A stretch of 40,178 nucleotides of DNA from Myxococcales bacterium (GCA_020431405.1 JAGQIK010000712.1:1-40178), one strand, 5' to 3'; positions 30,785 through 39,104 are shown, counted from the first letter of the stretch. The notes: generated by a model not told the origin, from the letters alone. A program made the numbers and translations.

Positions 30785-31393
30785 ATGAAGCGCGTCGCGG
30801 TCACGCTGCTGCTGCTCGTCATCATCGCCGCGGTGGTTGGCAAGCTCGTGGTGTTCGACATCGCGACCATCGCGGGCTCCGGTATGGCGCCCACGGTGCT
30901 GCCCGGCGACTGGCTCGTAGCCTACAAGCTCGACACCAAGCCTAAGCGCGGCGACCTCGTGCTGATGCAGCACCCCAAGCGCAACGTGGTGATGGTGCGC
31001 CGCGTGGTCGGTCTGCCCGGCGAGCGCGTGGCGGTGCGCGCCGAGGTGCCGCACGTCGATGGCAAGGCGGCCGCCCGCAAGGCGCTCGGCGAAGGCACGC
31101 TCTCGATGAGCGGTGAGAAGGTCAAGGTGCGGCGCATCGAGGAGCGCGTGGGCGGCGTGGGCTACGTCGTGCTCAAGGACCTCGGGCGGCGCTCGGTGGA
31201 CTTTGGCGAGGTCAAGCTCTCGGGCGCCTACTTCGTGATGGCCGACAACCGCAACCGCGGCACCGACAGCCGCACGTTCGGGCCGGTGCCCGAGGGCAAC
31301 ATTCGCGGCGTGATCGTCAAGCGGCTCAAGGCCGGCGAGCCGCGCATGGCTGGGGAGACGGCGCGCGGCGACTTCGCGCCGACCTTGAAGTAG
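30785..31393 (+). CDS. Signal peptidase I homologue lacking the catalytic pair
   Basis: The fold markers of S26 signal peptidases are clear: a single N-terminal membrane helix (about 4-22), then APTVLPGDWLVAYK, VRRVVGLPGERVAV and ADNRNRGTDSRTFGPVP with the box E layout. But the catalytic Ser-Met reads Gly33-Met34 (GSGMAPT, so the serine is displaced by one), and the catalytic Lys is Arg72 in VRRVVGLPGE. Both members of the dyad are therefore altered. At 202 residues it is close to normal minimal size. It is probably a non-cleaving relative; a shifted serine cannot be excluded. Start ATG 30785 has GGAG eight bases ahead. It is divergent from the cysteine-rich lipoprotein. Confidence 0.75.
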   Translation: MKRVAVTLLLLVIIAAVVGKLVVFDIATIAGSGMAPTVLPGDWLVAYKLDTKPKRGDLVLMQHPKRNVVMVRRVVGLPGERVAVRAEVPHVDGKAAARKALGEGTLSMSGEKVKVRRIEERVGGVGYVVLKDLGRRSVDFGEVKLSGAYFVMADNRNRGTDSRTFGPVPEGNIRGVIVKRLKAGEPRMAGETARGDFAPTLK

Positions 31394-31417
31394 CGGGCGA
31401 CGCGGGAAGCACGGCGC

Positions 31418-31777
31418 TCAGGCGCACGCGGCGAGGTAGCTATCGAGCAGCGCCTGCGTGTCGGCCGGCATGTCGGCGTCGAACGCGATGCCGAGCCCGC
31501 ACCACACGTCACGCCAGCGCACGACGCCCTCGACCAGACACATGCGGCGCCGGCGGGCGCCGTGGTCGCGCACCTGCAGCGGGAGGAAGACCTTCACGCG
31601 GGTGCCGAGGGGCAGAACCAACGGGCTCTGGATACGCAGGCCGCCGGCGCTGACATCGGCGGCGCGACCGTTGAGCACGCGGCGGCCGTGTAGCAGCTGG
31701 ATCTGGGCGTCGTAGGGGGTGCGAGGGTGCTTGCGCTGCTCTTGGTGGACGTGGTTAGTCAGCCTGGTCGCCATCAT
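31418..31777 (-). CDS. PilZ-domain c-di-GMP-binding protein
   Basis: The 119-residue protein is a stand-alone PilZ domain. The ligand motifs are both kept: RKHPR at about 17-21 (RxxxR) and DVSAGGL at about 42 (D/NxSxxG). The end forms the usual beta strands (LVEGVVRWRDVWCGLGIAF). I choose the ATG at 31777, next to a GGAGGA; the frame extends 18 codons further without such a site. Single-domain PilZ proteins act as c-di-GMP adapters, in myxobacteria often for motility, though the partner is unknown. Confidence 0.85.
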   Translation of the reverse strand: MMATRLTNHVHQEQRKHPRTPYDAQIQLLHGRRVLNGRAADVSAGGLRIQSPLVLPLGTRVKVFLPLQVRDHGARRRRMCLVEGVVRWRDVWCGLGIAFDADMPADTQALLDSYLAACA

Positions 31778-32002
31778 CGGATCCTCCCGGTGGTCGTCGC
31801 GTCGCTGTCGAAGCAACACGGACGAGTGCAACGGGAGGGCCAGACTGGAAGGTTTCGCGGCGTCGTCGCGTACCGGCGCGGAGCGCGCGATTTCGGCGCT
31901 CTAGCGCTGACGGGGGGCGAGTGATGTGGTGTGGGATGGCGCGAGAGGCCTGGTGGCCGTGGCCTGTGCGGCCAACGCGCGTTCGGACGAGGTGCTAAGC
32001 AG
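31778..32002. other. 225-base gap, no gene seen
   Basis: Between the PilZ start and the tRNA-Thr 3' end I see no gene. The bases around 31951-31975 form small GGCC-centred repeats (GCCTGGTGGCCGTGGCCTG). No clear terminator for the tRNA was found. Confidence 0.4.
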
Positions 32003-32075
32003 AGCCACCCAGCGGACTTGAACCGCTGACCTATGGTTTACGAAACCATTGCTCTACCAACTGAGCTAGGGTGGC
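32003..32075 (-). tRNA. tRNA-Thr (anticodon CGT)
   Basis: The minus strand folds as a full cloverleaf of 73 bases: acceptor GCCACCC/GGGTGGC, D arm GCTC/GAGC, anticodon stem ATGGT/ACCAT with loop TTCGTAA (CGT reads ACG threonine codons), and T arm AGCGG/CCGCT with TTCAAGT. The discriminator is T and CCA is not encoded. Confidence 0.95.
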
Positions 32076-32103
32076 GTTCGATCGATGTTCTCGACCGCTG
32101 CGA

Positions 32104-32132
32104 CTGGTAGCGCAGCGTCGCGGCGCTGTCAA
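32104..32132 (-). promoter_or_regulatory. Promoter of tRNA-Thr
   Basis: Minus-strand TTGACA (32132-32127), 17-base spacer, then TACCAG (32109-32104). The -35 is perfect and the -10 weak. The start near 32097 gives a 5' leader of about 22 bases. It lies inside the leader of the divergent gene at 32150. Confidence 0.55.
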
Positions 32133-32149
32133 TCAGGAGCTGGCAGAGC

Positions 32150-33718
32150 ATGAGCGAACAACAGCAGAGCAGCGAGGCGCCGGTGGCGGCGGCACGGCGG
32201 ACGGTGCTGCTGGCCTGGTCCTCGCGCGACGCGGAGACGCGCATTCGCGCGCGCGCCCTCGCGGCGCGGCTGTCGCGCGCGACCCCGCGGTTGGACGTCA
32301 TCGAGGCTGACCTGCCGGAGCTGATGGGTGCGTTTTCGGTGGGCCAGACCATCGCCTCGCTGGTGGGCAGCGGCGCCGAGGCCGCCGTGCTGGCGCGCGT
32401 GGCAGGCCAGGCGCTCGAGGAGGAGCTGCGCCGGCGGCGCCCCACGCTCGCCGTGGCGCTCGATCCGACCGCCGCCGCGGTGCTGCGCACGTGGCGCCAG
32501 CGCGCGCTCGTGCCGGCGCCGTTGGTGGGCATCGCCGACGGGCTGCACCTCTCGTCGCGCTGGTACGACATCGATCCCGATCGCCTGCTGGTGCTCGACG
32601 AGCCGCAGGCCGAGGCAGCGCAGAAGCTCGGCGTCGAGCGCGAGCGGGCGCTGGTGGTCGCGGTCGAGCCTGCCGGCCTGCCGGTGGACGGCGACAAGCA
32701 CGCGCTGCGCGACCGCTTCGGCATCGACAGCTCGCTGCCGCTGGTGCTCGTCGACTGCGCGTCTGTCGGCGACGACACGCTCACCGACCTGCTGTTTCAG
32801 CTCAGCCTCGCGGTCGACAAGTGCAACGTGCTCTTCGACACCGGACAGAGCGGCGACGAGACGCGCGAGCTTCTGCGCAGCCGAGCCGAGATCTACGGCG
32901 TCCCAGCGCAGATGTTTGGCGACGTGCCCGAGCGCGACGAGCTGTGGGCGGCCTGCGACGTGGTCATCGGCCGTCCGCGCGCGCTGCTCGAGCGTCGTGC
33001 CATCGCGGCGGATCTCGCGATCCTCGCCTACCTGCCCGAGGAGGGCGAGGAGACGGCGCGCAGCGCAGCCTACGAGCAGCGCGCCCTCGGGCGCGGCGTG
33101 ACGATGCCGACACTGCTCTCGGTGGAGCTCGAGCACATGGTCGCGCGAGAGGCGCTCGAGCTGGCGCGGCGGGCGGCGGCGCGCGTGCGGGAGGGGCAAC
33201 CCGTAGGCGAGGCGCTCGGCGAGCTGGCGTCAAGGTCCGACGCGATCCTCGCCGAGAGCGTGCGCCGCGAACGCGAGCGCGCGGCGCGGCCCGCCAAGCC
33301 GAGCAGCGACAAGCCCGAGGCGACCGCGCGCGCCAAGCTCGGCCCGCTGGAGTCCATCGGGCCTGGCGCCTCGCCGCCTGGACGCGAACCGGGGCTGGCC
33401 AGCGAGTCGTTGGCGACGGCCGCGCGGCGCGCCCGCGCCGAGCGCAACCTGCGCGAGATGCGTGCGCAGGAGGAGCTCGACCGCATCAAGCGCGAGCAGC
33501 TCGGCGCCGAGGCGCTGCGCGACTACGAGCGTGGCGACGCGCCGAGCACCAACACGCCCGCGCAGACGGACAAGGACAAGGCCGCCAACGACGCGCCGCA
33601 GCCGCAGGCCGCCGCAGAGCCCGAGGGCCGGCCCGTCGGGCTCGACCCGACCTTCAAGAAGCGCAGCCAGAAGGTCGAGGACGAGCTGGCCGCGCTAAAG
33701 AAGAAGATGCAGGAGTAA
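32150..33718 (+). CDS. GT-B-like protein with coiled-coil C-terminal tail
   Basis: The gene of 522 residues is not a known one. The first 290 residues resemble the two Rossmann halves of GT-B glycosyltransferases of the MurG/MGDG-synthase type: TVLLAWSSRDAETRIRARALAARL at the start, PAPLVGIADGLHLSSRWYDIDPDRLLV between halves, LPLVLVDCASVGDDTLTDLLFQLSLAV, and VPERDELWAACDVVIGRP near 260-277, which recalls the donor-site loop. No clear catalytic residue can be named. From about 330 on the protein is charged and helical, with a coiled-coil at about 425-465 and lysine-rich ends. It may be a structural or sugar-transfer factor; low certainty. AGGAG lies about 13 bases ahead of the ATG. Confidence 0.55.
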   Translation: MSEQQQSSEAPVAAARRTVLLAWSSRDAETRIRARALAARLSRATPRLDVIEADLPELMGAFSVGQTIASLVGSGAEAAVLARVAGQALEEELRRRRPTLAVALDPTAAAVLRTWRQRALVPAPLVGIADGLHLSSRWYDIDPDRLLVLDEPQAEAAQKLGVERERALVVAVEPAGLPVDGDKHALRDRFGIDSSLPLVLVDCASVGDDTLTDLLFQLSLAVDKCNVLFDTGQSGDETRELLRSRAEIYGVPAQMFGDVPERDELWAACDVVIGRPRALLERRAIAADLAILAYLPEEGEETARSAAYEQRALGRGVTMPTLLSVELEHMVAREALELARRAAARVREGQPVGEALGELASRSDAILAESVRRERERAARPAKPSSDKPEATARAKLGPLESIGPGASPPGREPGLASESLATAARRARAERNLREMRAQEELDRIKREQLGAEALRDYERGDAPSTNTPAQTDKDKAANDAPQPQAAAEPEGRPVGLDPTFKKRSQKVEDELAALKKKMQE

Positions 33719-33736
33719 CGTCTAGCCGGCGCCGCG

Positions 33737-33760
33737 AGGCGCGAATGCGCCTTACTTTTT
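33737..33760 (+). terminator. Rho-independent terminator after the GT-B-like gene
   Basis: AGGCGC (33737-33742) pairs with GCGCCT (33747-33752) around a GAAT loop, followed by TACTTTTT. The GCGCGAATGCGC core also occurs in the stem at 3931-3970. Confidence 0.6.
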
Positions 33761-33796
33761 GGGCATCCGCCGAGGTTTCGTTACGATGGTAGGCGG

Positions 33797-34891
33797 ATGT
33801 ACTCCTCACGCCTACCTCTTGCTGTCTTCACCGTCTCGGTGGCGATCTTCATCGCGGCGTGGGCCAACCGCCCTCCGGCCGTCCTTGGTGGCGCAGCCGC
33901 GGCCACGACGGCACCGCGCCAACGGCTCGCCCCCACGCGCCTGACGCTGCGCGGCCGGCCTTCAGCGCGAGGAGCTGGCGAGCCGCGCGACACGCCGGTA
34001 ATCTGGGGCGATCACGCGCAGCACCGGGTGGCGCTGACCTTCGACGACGGACCGCACTACCTCTACACGCCCAAGCTGCTCGCGACCCTCGCCCGCCACG
34101 GCGCCAAGGCGACCTTCTTCGTCAACGGCTACTGGCTCGAGCCACACCAGCCCAAGGCCGAGCAGGCCGCCGCGATCCTCGCTCGCGCGCACGCGCAGGG
34201 ACATCACATCGGCAATCACACCTACCATCACCGACTGCTCAGCCGGCTCACGCCCGAGCAGCAGTCCTTCGAGATCCTCGCCAACGAGCGCGCCATCGCG
34301 CGTGTCATCGGCGAGCGCCCGCGCCTCTTTCGCCCGCCTTATGGCCAGATGACCGACCACAGCCGCGCGTTGATCGCCCGCCAGGGCTACACGCTCGACG
34401 CGCGCTGGAGCGCCACCTCGCACGACGAGCAGAAGCCCGCCAAGACCATCGCCCGCGAGGTGGTCAGCTGGCTCATTCACCACGAGGGCGGGATCGTGCT
34501 GCTTCACGACACGCAGCGCGAGTCGGTGGAAGCGGTCGAGCTCATCCTCGCCAAGCTGGCGCGCATCAATCGGCGCCGCGCCCGCGACAAACGGCCGCAA
34601 TTTCAGCTTGTTTCGCTCGAATACTTCCTTCGCAGCGAGGAGCAGCGCAAGCCTATCGACGTCGACGCCTTCCTCTCTCGCGCATCTCCCTTGTCAAAAC
34701 GCAGCCCGGTGCGATATGGGGGCGCGACACCGATAAGTAGGCGCCGTACACGCGGCGCCGCCAAGACGGGGAGGATCGGCACGGATGGCCGGACCACGCG
34801 ATACGCGAGACTCGCGGCGAAAGGCTTCTCCGCGGCAAGGGGAGCAAGCGAGCTCGTCCCGCGGCACCGGTCCGATCGAACCCGGCCGTGA
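33797..34891 (+). CDS. Polysaccharide deacetylase (NodB family)
   Basis: The 364-residue protein has an N-terminal membrane anchor (about 6-22), a linker, then a CE4 NodB domain from about 78: TFDDGP with Asp83/Asp84, the metal histidines 141 and 145 in GNHTYHH, FRPPYG at 179-183, and IVLLHD with His237. These are the residues needed for metal-dependent removal of N-acetyl groups from peptidoglycan, chitin-like or capsular sugars. The domain ends near 285; a basic tail of about 75 residues follows and overlaps the next gene by 107 bases in another frame. A start at ATG 33797 has AGGCGG just ahead. Likely exported and facing the periplasm. Confidence 0.82.
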   Translation: MYSSRLPLAVFTVSVAIFIAAWANRPPAVLGGAAAATTAPRQRLAPTRLTLRGRPSARGAGEPRDTPVIWGDHAQHRVALTFDDGPHYLYTPKLLATLARHGAKATFFVNGYWLEPHQPKAEQAAAILARAHAQGHHIGNHTYHHRLLSRLTPEQQSFEILANERAIARVIGERPRLFRPPYGQMTDHSRALIARQGYTLDARWSATSHDEQKPAKTIAREVVSWLIHHEGGIVLLHDTQRESVEAVELILAKLARINRRRARDKRPQFQLVSLEYFLRSEEQRKPIDVDAFLSRASPLSKRSPVRYGGATPISRRRTRGAAKTGRIGTDGRTTRYARLAAKGFSAARGASELVPRHRSDRTRP

Positions 34892-37706
34892 GGTCTCCTC
34901 CGACGGCGAGGACGCCACCGTCTCCGGCGAGGTCGTCCCGCCGCCGCTGCCGCTGCAGGACATCAGCACCGACCCCGAAAACGAGCTCGCCCCCGAGCCC
35001 AAGACCGGCCCGGTGCTGCCCAACGTGCCGCTGCTCGTCGACGACGCGCGCGCCGAGATCCGCTACGACCTGACGCCCGGCGACGAGCCCGCCGACCTGC
35101 GCGTGCGCTTCGTCAACCGCCAGGCCGAGCTCAAGCAGCTCAAACAGCTGCTGCGTCACTGCCGCGATCAACGGTCGGCGGTGTTCGTCACGCTGCTCGG
35201 CGAGCCTGGCGCCGGCAAGTCGCGTCTAGCTCAGGAGTTCGCCCGCTCGGTGCGCGCGGCGATCCCCGAGGCGCGCGTGCTCGCCGGCGACTGCGGCCGC
35301 AACCCGCAGAGCTACGAGCCGATCGTGCGCGTGCTCGAGCAGCGCTTCGGCATCAGCGACGCTGACCACGGCCAAGCGGCGCGCAACAAGATCGCGGCGG
35401 GCGTGGCCGAGGTGGTGCCCGAGCAGTATCTCACCGAGGTCACGCATCTGCTGGCGCACCTGATGGGCGCGCCGTTCGAGGACAGCCCGGTGGTGGAGCC
35501 GCTCGCGGCGATGCCGGGTCAGCTCGAGATGCGCATGTACATCGCGGTGCGGCGCTTCTTCGAGAAGGACGCGCAAAACGGGCCGCTGCTGATGGTCTTC
35601 GACCGCGTGCAGAACGCGCGCGCCGAGACGATCAACCTGATCCACTTTCTCGCCGAGGGCCTGACCCAGGCGCCGGTGATGCTCGTCACGGCGGCACGCC
35701 CGACGGTCTATCGCCGCCACCCGCGCTGGGGACAGGGCGACTTCGCGCTGCATCGCATCGACGTCGAGGGGCTGCCGCCCGACGACGCCCTGGCGCTGTT
35801 TCAGGCGCTGGCGCGCGCTCCGGAGCTTCCCGAGGCGCTCGAGCTGGTGGCGCGCTCGCGGCTGCGCGGCAGCCCGCGCGCGATCTACGAGTTCGTGCGC
35901 TACCTGCTCGAGACGACCGTGCTCGCGCGCGACGCCGAGGGCAACTGGCGCGTGGATGAGACCCGGCTACGCGTGATGGACCTGCCGCGCAGCCACGAGG
36001 AGATCCTGCGCCAGCGCCTGCGCAACCTGCCGAGCTCGGAGCGCGCCGTGCTGGAGAAGGCGGCCGTCGTCGGCGAGGTCTTCTGGCTCGACGCCGTCGT
36101 GGCGCTCTCGCGCGCGGCGACGGTGAGCTCCAAAGACCCCGACGGGCCGACCCTCGAGGAGATAGCGGCCTCGGGCGATCGCATTCGCACGCAGGTCGGC
36201 GAGGCGCTCGTCTCGTTGGCGCAGCGCGGGCTGGTGCGCGCCACGCAGCCGAGCAGCATCACCGGCGAGCGCGAGTATCGCTTCGCCTACGCGCCGATCT
36301 GGGACCTCGCCTACGAGCTGGTCGACACGCAGACCAAGCGCTACCACCACCGCCTCGCCGCGCAGTGGCTCGAGCTGCGACCCGAAGGACGCGCCGAGCG
36401 GCAGCAAGAGCAGGTCGGCCACCACCTGCAGCGCGCCGGCGACGGACGCGGGGCGGCTTCGCGCTATCGCCGCGCGGCGGACTCGGCACGCGCGCGCTAC
36501 TTCAACCACAAAGCGATCCGGCTCTACAAGCGCTCGCTCAGCTGCATGGCAGACGCCGACCTCGCGGCGCGCATCCACATCTGGCACGACCTCGGCAGCG
36601 TCTATCAGCTCAAGGGCGACTTCGACGGCGCGCTCGACGCGTTCGAGCGCATGGTGCGTCTCGGCTGGGTCGTCGCGTCGCGGCCCAAGGCGGCCGTGGC
36701 GTTCAACAAGATGGGGCGCGTGTGGCGCCAGAAGGGCAACCTCGAGCTGGCGCGCGAGTACCTCGAGCGCGGGCTCGAGATGTTCACGCGCTCGGGGGAC
36801 CAGCGCGGCGTGGCCACCAGCCTCGACGACATCGGTCAGGTCTACTGGCTGCAAGGTCGCTACGACGCGGCGCTCGACCGCAGCGCCACGGCGCTCGAGA
36901 TGCGCAGGCACGCGGGCGATCGGCGCTCCATCGCCGTGTCGCTCTCCAACATCGGCAACATCGAAAAGACGCGCGGCCTCTTCGACGAGGCCGAGTCGTG
37001 CTACCGCGAGGCGCTCTCGCTGCGACGCGACATCGGCGATCGCTACGGCGAGGCAGCCACGCTCAACAACATCGCCGCCCTCGCCTTCGAGCGCGGCGAG
37101 CTCGACCACGCGCGCGACGAGTGGGAAGAGGCGCTCGGCATCGCCGAGACCATCGGCGCCCTGCCGCTGCAGGCGATCACGCTCAACAACCTCGGCGAGA
37201 CCGCGGCCAAGCAGCAGCGCCCCGCCGACGCGCGCCAGCGGCTGCGCAAGGCGCTCGCGGTGACGCGCGAGATCGCCCAGGTGCGCACGACCATCGACGT
37301 GCTGCGCAACCTCGGCATGCTCGAGCTGTCCGAGGGCAACCACGAGCGCGCGCGCGAGTACGCCGAGGAGTGTCTCGGTCTGGCGCGCGAGGCGCAGATG
37401 CAGGAGATGGTCGGCCGCGCGATGCACGCGCTGGGCGAGGTCTACGCCGCCACGCTATTCGACGCGTCGAGCCCCGTGGGCGGCGGCGGTAACAGCGACG
37501 ACTACTTCCGGCAAGCCATCGACGTCTTCCGAGAGCTCGGCAACGAAGCCGAGCTCGCGCGTGCGCTCAAGCGGCGCGGCGAGGTGCAGCTCGAGCGCGG
37601 CAACCTGCAGGGCGGGCGCGAGATGCTGGCAGAGGCGGCGGAGATCTTCGAGCGGCTTGGGATGCCCGAAGGGTCGACGATCTACTCGATCATCTCGGGG
37701 TTGTAG
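34785..37706 (+). CDS. AAA/STAND-type ATPase with C-terminal TPR array
   Basis: The 973-residue protein begins with about 100 residues of proline/acid-rich linker, then FVNRQAELKQLKQLLRHC and Walker A GEPGAGKSRL (139-148), Walker B-like LLMVFDRV with Asp273, and a helical ATPase lid and winged-helix region to about 530. From about 545 to 960 runs a tetratricopeptide array (AFNKMGRVWRQKGNLELAREYLERGLEMF, SNIGNIEKTRGLFDEAESCYREAL). This is the layout of MalT/AfsR-like and adenylate-cyclase-associated ATPases, here with no kinase, cyclase or DNA-binding domain at the N-terminus. ATG 34785 has a strong GGGGAGGA nine bases ahead, so the overlap with the deacetylase is real. Ligand unknown. Confidence 0.8.
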   Translation: MAGPRDTRDSRRKASPRQGEQASSSRGTGPIEPGREVSSDGEDATVSGEVVPPPLPLQDISTDPENELAPEPKTGPVLPNVPLLVDDARAEIRYDLTPGDEPADLRVRFVNRQAELKQLKQLLRHCRDQRSAVFVTLLGEPGAGKSRLAQEFARSVRAAIPEARVLAGDCGRNPQSYEPIVRVLEQRFGISDADHGQAARNKIAAGVAEVVPEQYLTEVTHLLAHLMGAPFEDSPVVEPLAAMPGQLEMRMYIAVRRFFEKDAQNGPLLMVFDRVQNARAETINLIHFLAEGLTQAPVMLVTAARPTVYRRHPRWGQGDFALHRIDVEGLPPDDALALFQALARAPELPEALELVARSRLRGSPRAIYEFVRYLLETTVLARDAEGNWRVDETRLRVMDLPRSHEEILRQRLRNLPSSERAVLEKAAVVGEVFWLDAVVALSRAATVSSKDPDGPTLEEIAASGDRIRTQVGEALVSLAQRGLVRATQPSSITGEREYRFAYAPIWDLAYELVDTQTKRYHHRLAAQWLELRPEGRAERQQEQVGHHLQRAGDGRGAASRYRRAADSARARYFNHKAIRLYKRSLSCMADADLAARIHIWHDLGSVYQLKGDFDGALDAFERMVRLGWVVASRPKAAVAFNKMGRVWRQKGNLELAREYLERGLEMFTRSGDQRGVATSLDDIGQVYWLQGRYDAALDRSATALEMRRHAGDRRSIAVSLSNIGNIEKTRGLFDEAESCYREALSLRRDIGDRYGEAATLNNIAALAFERGELDHARDEWEEALGIAETIGALPLQAITLNNLGETAAKQQRPADARQRLRKALAVTREIAQVRTTIDVLRNLGMLELSEGNHERAREYAEECLGLAREAQMQEMVGRAMHALGEVYAATLFDASSPVGGGGNSDDYFRQAIDVFRELGNEAELARALKRRGEVQLERGNLQGGREMLAEAAEIFERLGMPEGSTIYSIISGL

Positions 37707-37707
37707 G

Positions 37708-37742
37708 CCTCGGGCCTCGGGCCTCGGGCCTCGGGCTTCAGG
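37708..37742 (+). repeat. Heptamer array starting at a stop codon
   Basis: Four CCTCGGG units and one CTTCAGG follow the TAG stop at 37704-37706 after one base. It shares its sequence and its position with the array at 12934-12961. Confidence 0.85.
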
Positions 37743-37790
37743 AGCGTCGGCCGGCGCCGTGCTCGCGTCGCTGGGGGCGAAGGGGTCGCG

Positions 37791-38249
37791 CTAGCGTGTC
37801 GGCATCACGCGGGTGACGAGGATCCACTCGCGGGTGGTGGCGTCGGTGGCGGTGGGCAGGCGCAGGGTCATGGCGGCGCCGTGCTTGGGCAGCGCGATGC
37901 GGTTGGCGATCACGTCGCCGGTGCTGGCGATCATCTCGGCGTCGAGGGTGTCGGGCGAGAGGCGGATCTGAGCGCGCAGACCGCGGCCTTCGAGGTGTAC
38001 TTCGGCGCGGCCGTTCAGCGGGGCGCATAGGCGCGGCGCGCTCTCGAGGCGCTGGCGGCCCTCGCTCTGCGCGCGCACGAGGCGCACGTCGATCATGTGG
38101 CGCCCGCGGCGCGCGATCGTCGAGCAGATGCGGGCGCCGGCGAGCTTGACGGCGAAGGCGCGGCGGGCGGCGGTCAGCGAGTCTGGCGCTTGGCGAGCGC
38201 AGCCACCGAGGGCGAGCGCGGCGACGAGGGCGACTGCGGCGTGACGCAC
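37791..38249 (-). CDS. Small lipoprotein of unknown function
   Basis: The 152-residue protein starts at GTG 38249 (AAGGAG seven bases ahead) with a signal ending LALGGC (Cys17). The mature part contains a few beta strands and two further cysteines (ICSTIARR, LCAPLNGR) that may pair, with a strand-rich end MTLRLPTATDATTREWILVTRVM. No family is recognised. It is read on the opposite strand to the TPR ATPase, convergent with it. Confidence 0.55.
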   Translation of the reverse strand: MRHAAVALVAALALGGCARQAPDSLTAARRAFAVKLAGARICSTIARRGRHMIDVRLVRAQSEGRQRLESAPRLCAPLNGRAEVHLEGRGLRAQIRLSPDTLDAEMIASTGDVIANRIALPKHGAAMTLRLPTATDATTREWILVTRVMPTR

Positions 38250-38331
38250 GATGGGCTCCTTGGACCGTGTAGGCGCGTGTATGCATCTTCTCGCGCCACG
38301 CGACGGTGACCAAGTTTTCAGCCGTCGCCCG

Positions 38332-39063
38332 TCAGCTGTCGTCGCGCTCCATCAGCGCCAGAGCCGCCTTGGCCGCCTGCTGCTCGGCGCCCTTCTTGGA
38401 CCGGCCTTCGGCGCGCGCCAGCTCGCGCTCGCCGATGAAGACCGCCACCTCGAAGACCTTGTCGTGGTCAGGCCCGCGCTCGCTGACCACCTCGTAGCGC
38501 GGCACGTCCGACAGCTCGGCTTGCGCGACCTCCTGCAGCCGAGTCTTGTGATCGCGGTCGAGCTCGCCGGCGACGGCCTCGTCGACGAGCGTCGCGAGCA
38601 ACGTGCGCGCGACATCGGCGGCGCGGTCGAAGCCGGCGTCGAGGTAGATCGCGCCGAGCACCGCCTCGAAGGCGTCCGAGAGGATCGATGCCTTGTCGCG
38701 CCCGCCGGTCTGCTCCTCGCCGCGCCCGAGGCGCAGGTGCTCGCCGAGGCTGATCGCGTTGGCCGCCCGCGCGAGGCTCGCCTCGGAGACGACCATCGCG
38801 CGCAGCTTCGAGAGCCGCCCTTCGCGCGCGCGCGGCAGCTTCTGCATGAGCAGGTGACCGATGGCGAGATCGACGACGGCGTCGCCGAGAAACTCGAGCC
38901 GCTCGTTGTGCAGCAGCCCGCTGCTCGTGGCCGCTGCGTCGGCGTTGTTCTCCGCGGCGGAGCGCTCGTTGACGAAGGAACGATGTGTCAGCGCGCGCTG
39001 CAGCAGCTCGGCGCTCTCGAAGCGATAGCCAAGGGCGCTCGAGAGCTGGTCTTCGCCACTCAC
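38332..39063 (-). CDS. rnc: Ribonuclease III
   Basis: RNase III cuts double-stranded RNA in rRNA and mRNA processing. The catalytic signature is intact: HNERLEFLGDAVVDL (52-66) with Glu57 and Asp61 as metal ligands, and ILSDAFEAVLGAIYLD with the second acidic pair. A double-stranded RNA-binding domain closes the protein (DHKTRLQEVAQAE... KKGAEQQAAKAAL). A start at GTG 39063 gives the family N-terminus (LGYRF at the right place), 243 residues; the frame is open to GTG 39123. A TATAAT lies 7 bases upstream of 39063. An extra ~20-residue loop (ERSAAENNADAAATSSGLLH) precedes the signature. Confidence 0.9.
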   Translation of the reverse strand: MSGEDQLSSALGYRFESAELLQRALTHRSFVNERSAAENNADAAATSSGLLHNERLEFLGDAVVDLAIGHLLMQKLPRAREGRLSKLRAMVVSEASLARAANAISLGEHLRLGRGEEQTGGRDKASILSDAFEAVLGAIYLDAGFDRAADVARTLLATLVDEAVAGELDRDHKTRLQEVAQAELSDVPRYEVVSERGPDHDKVFEVAVFIGERELARAEGRSKKGAEQQAAKAALALMERDDS

Positions 39064-39104
39064 CGGCTGATTATATATAAGTGGTACAGTGATCGCGCGA
39101 AGGG
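39064..39104. promoter_or_regulatory. AT-rich bidirectional promoter between rnc and the kinase-like gene
   Basis: On the minus strand TATAAT is perfect (39075-39070), with the rnc GTG at 39063 seven bases past it. On the plus strand TATATA (39073-39078) or TACAGT (39085-39090) could serve the kinase ATG at 39105. No -35 box stands out for either. Confidence 0.5.

Noticed and set aside
33859-34740. Second frame over the deacetylase taken as evidence of a frameshifted gene
   Set aside because: All NodB motifs lie in the 33797 frame without interruption; the other frame only gains a short plausible stretch near its end, so a frameshift is possible but not needed.
37738-38313. Arginine-rich minus-strand frame over the small lipoprotein
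   Set aside because: The alternative frame at 37791-38249 has a lipobox and a Shine-Dalgarno; this one is repetitive arginine/proline with neither.
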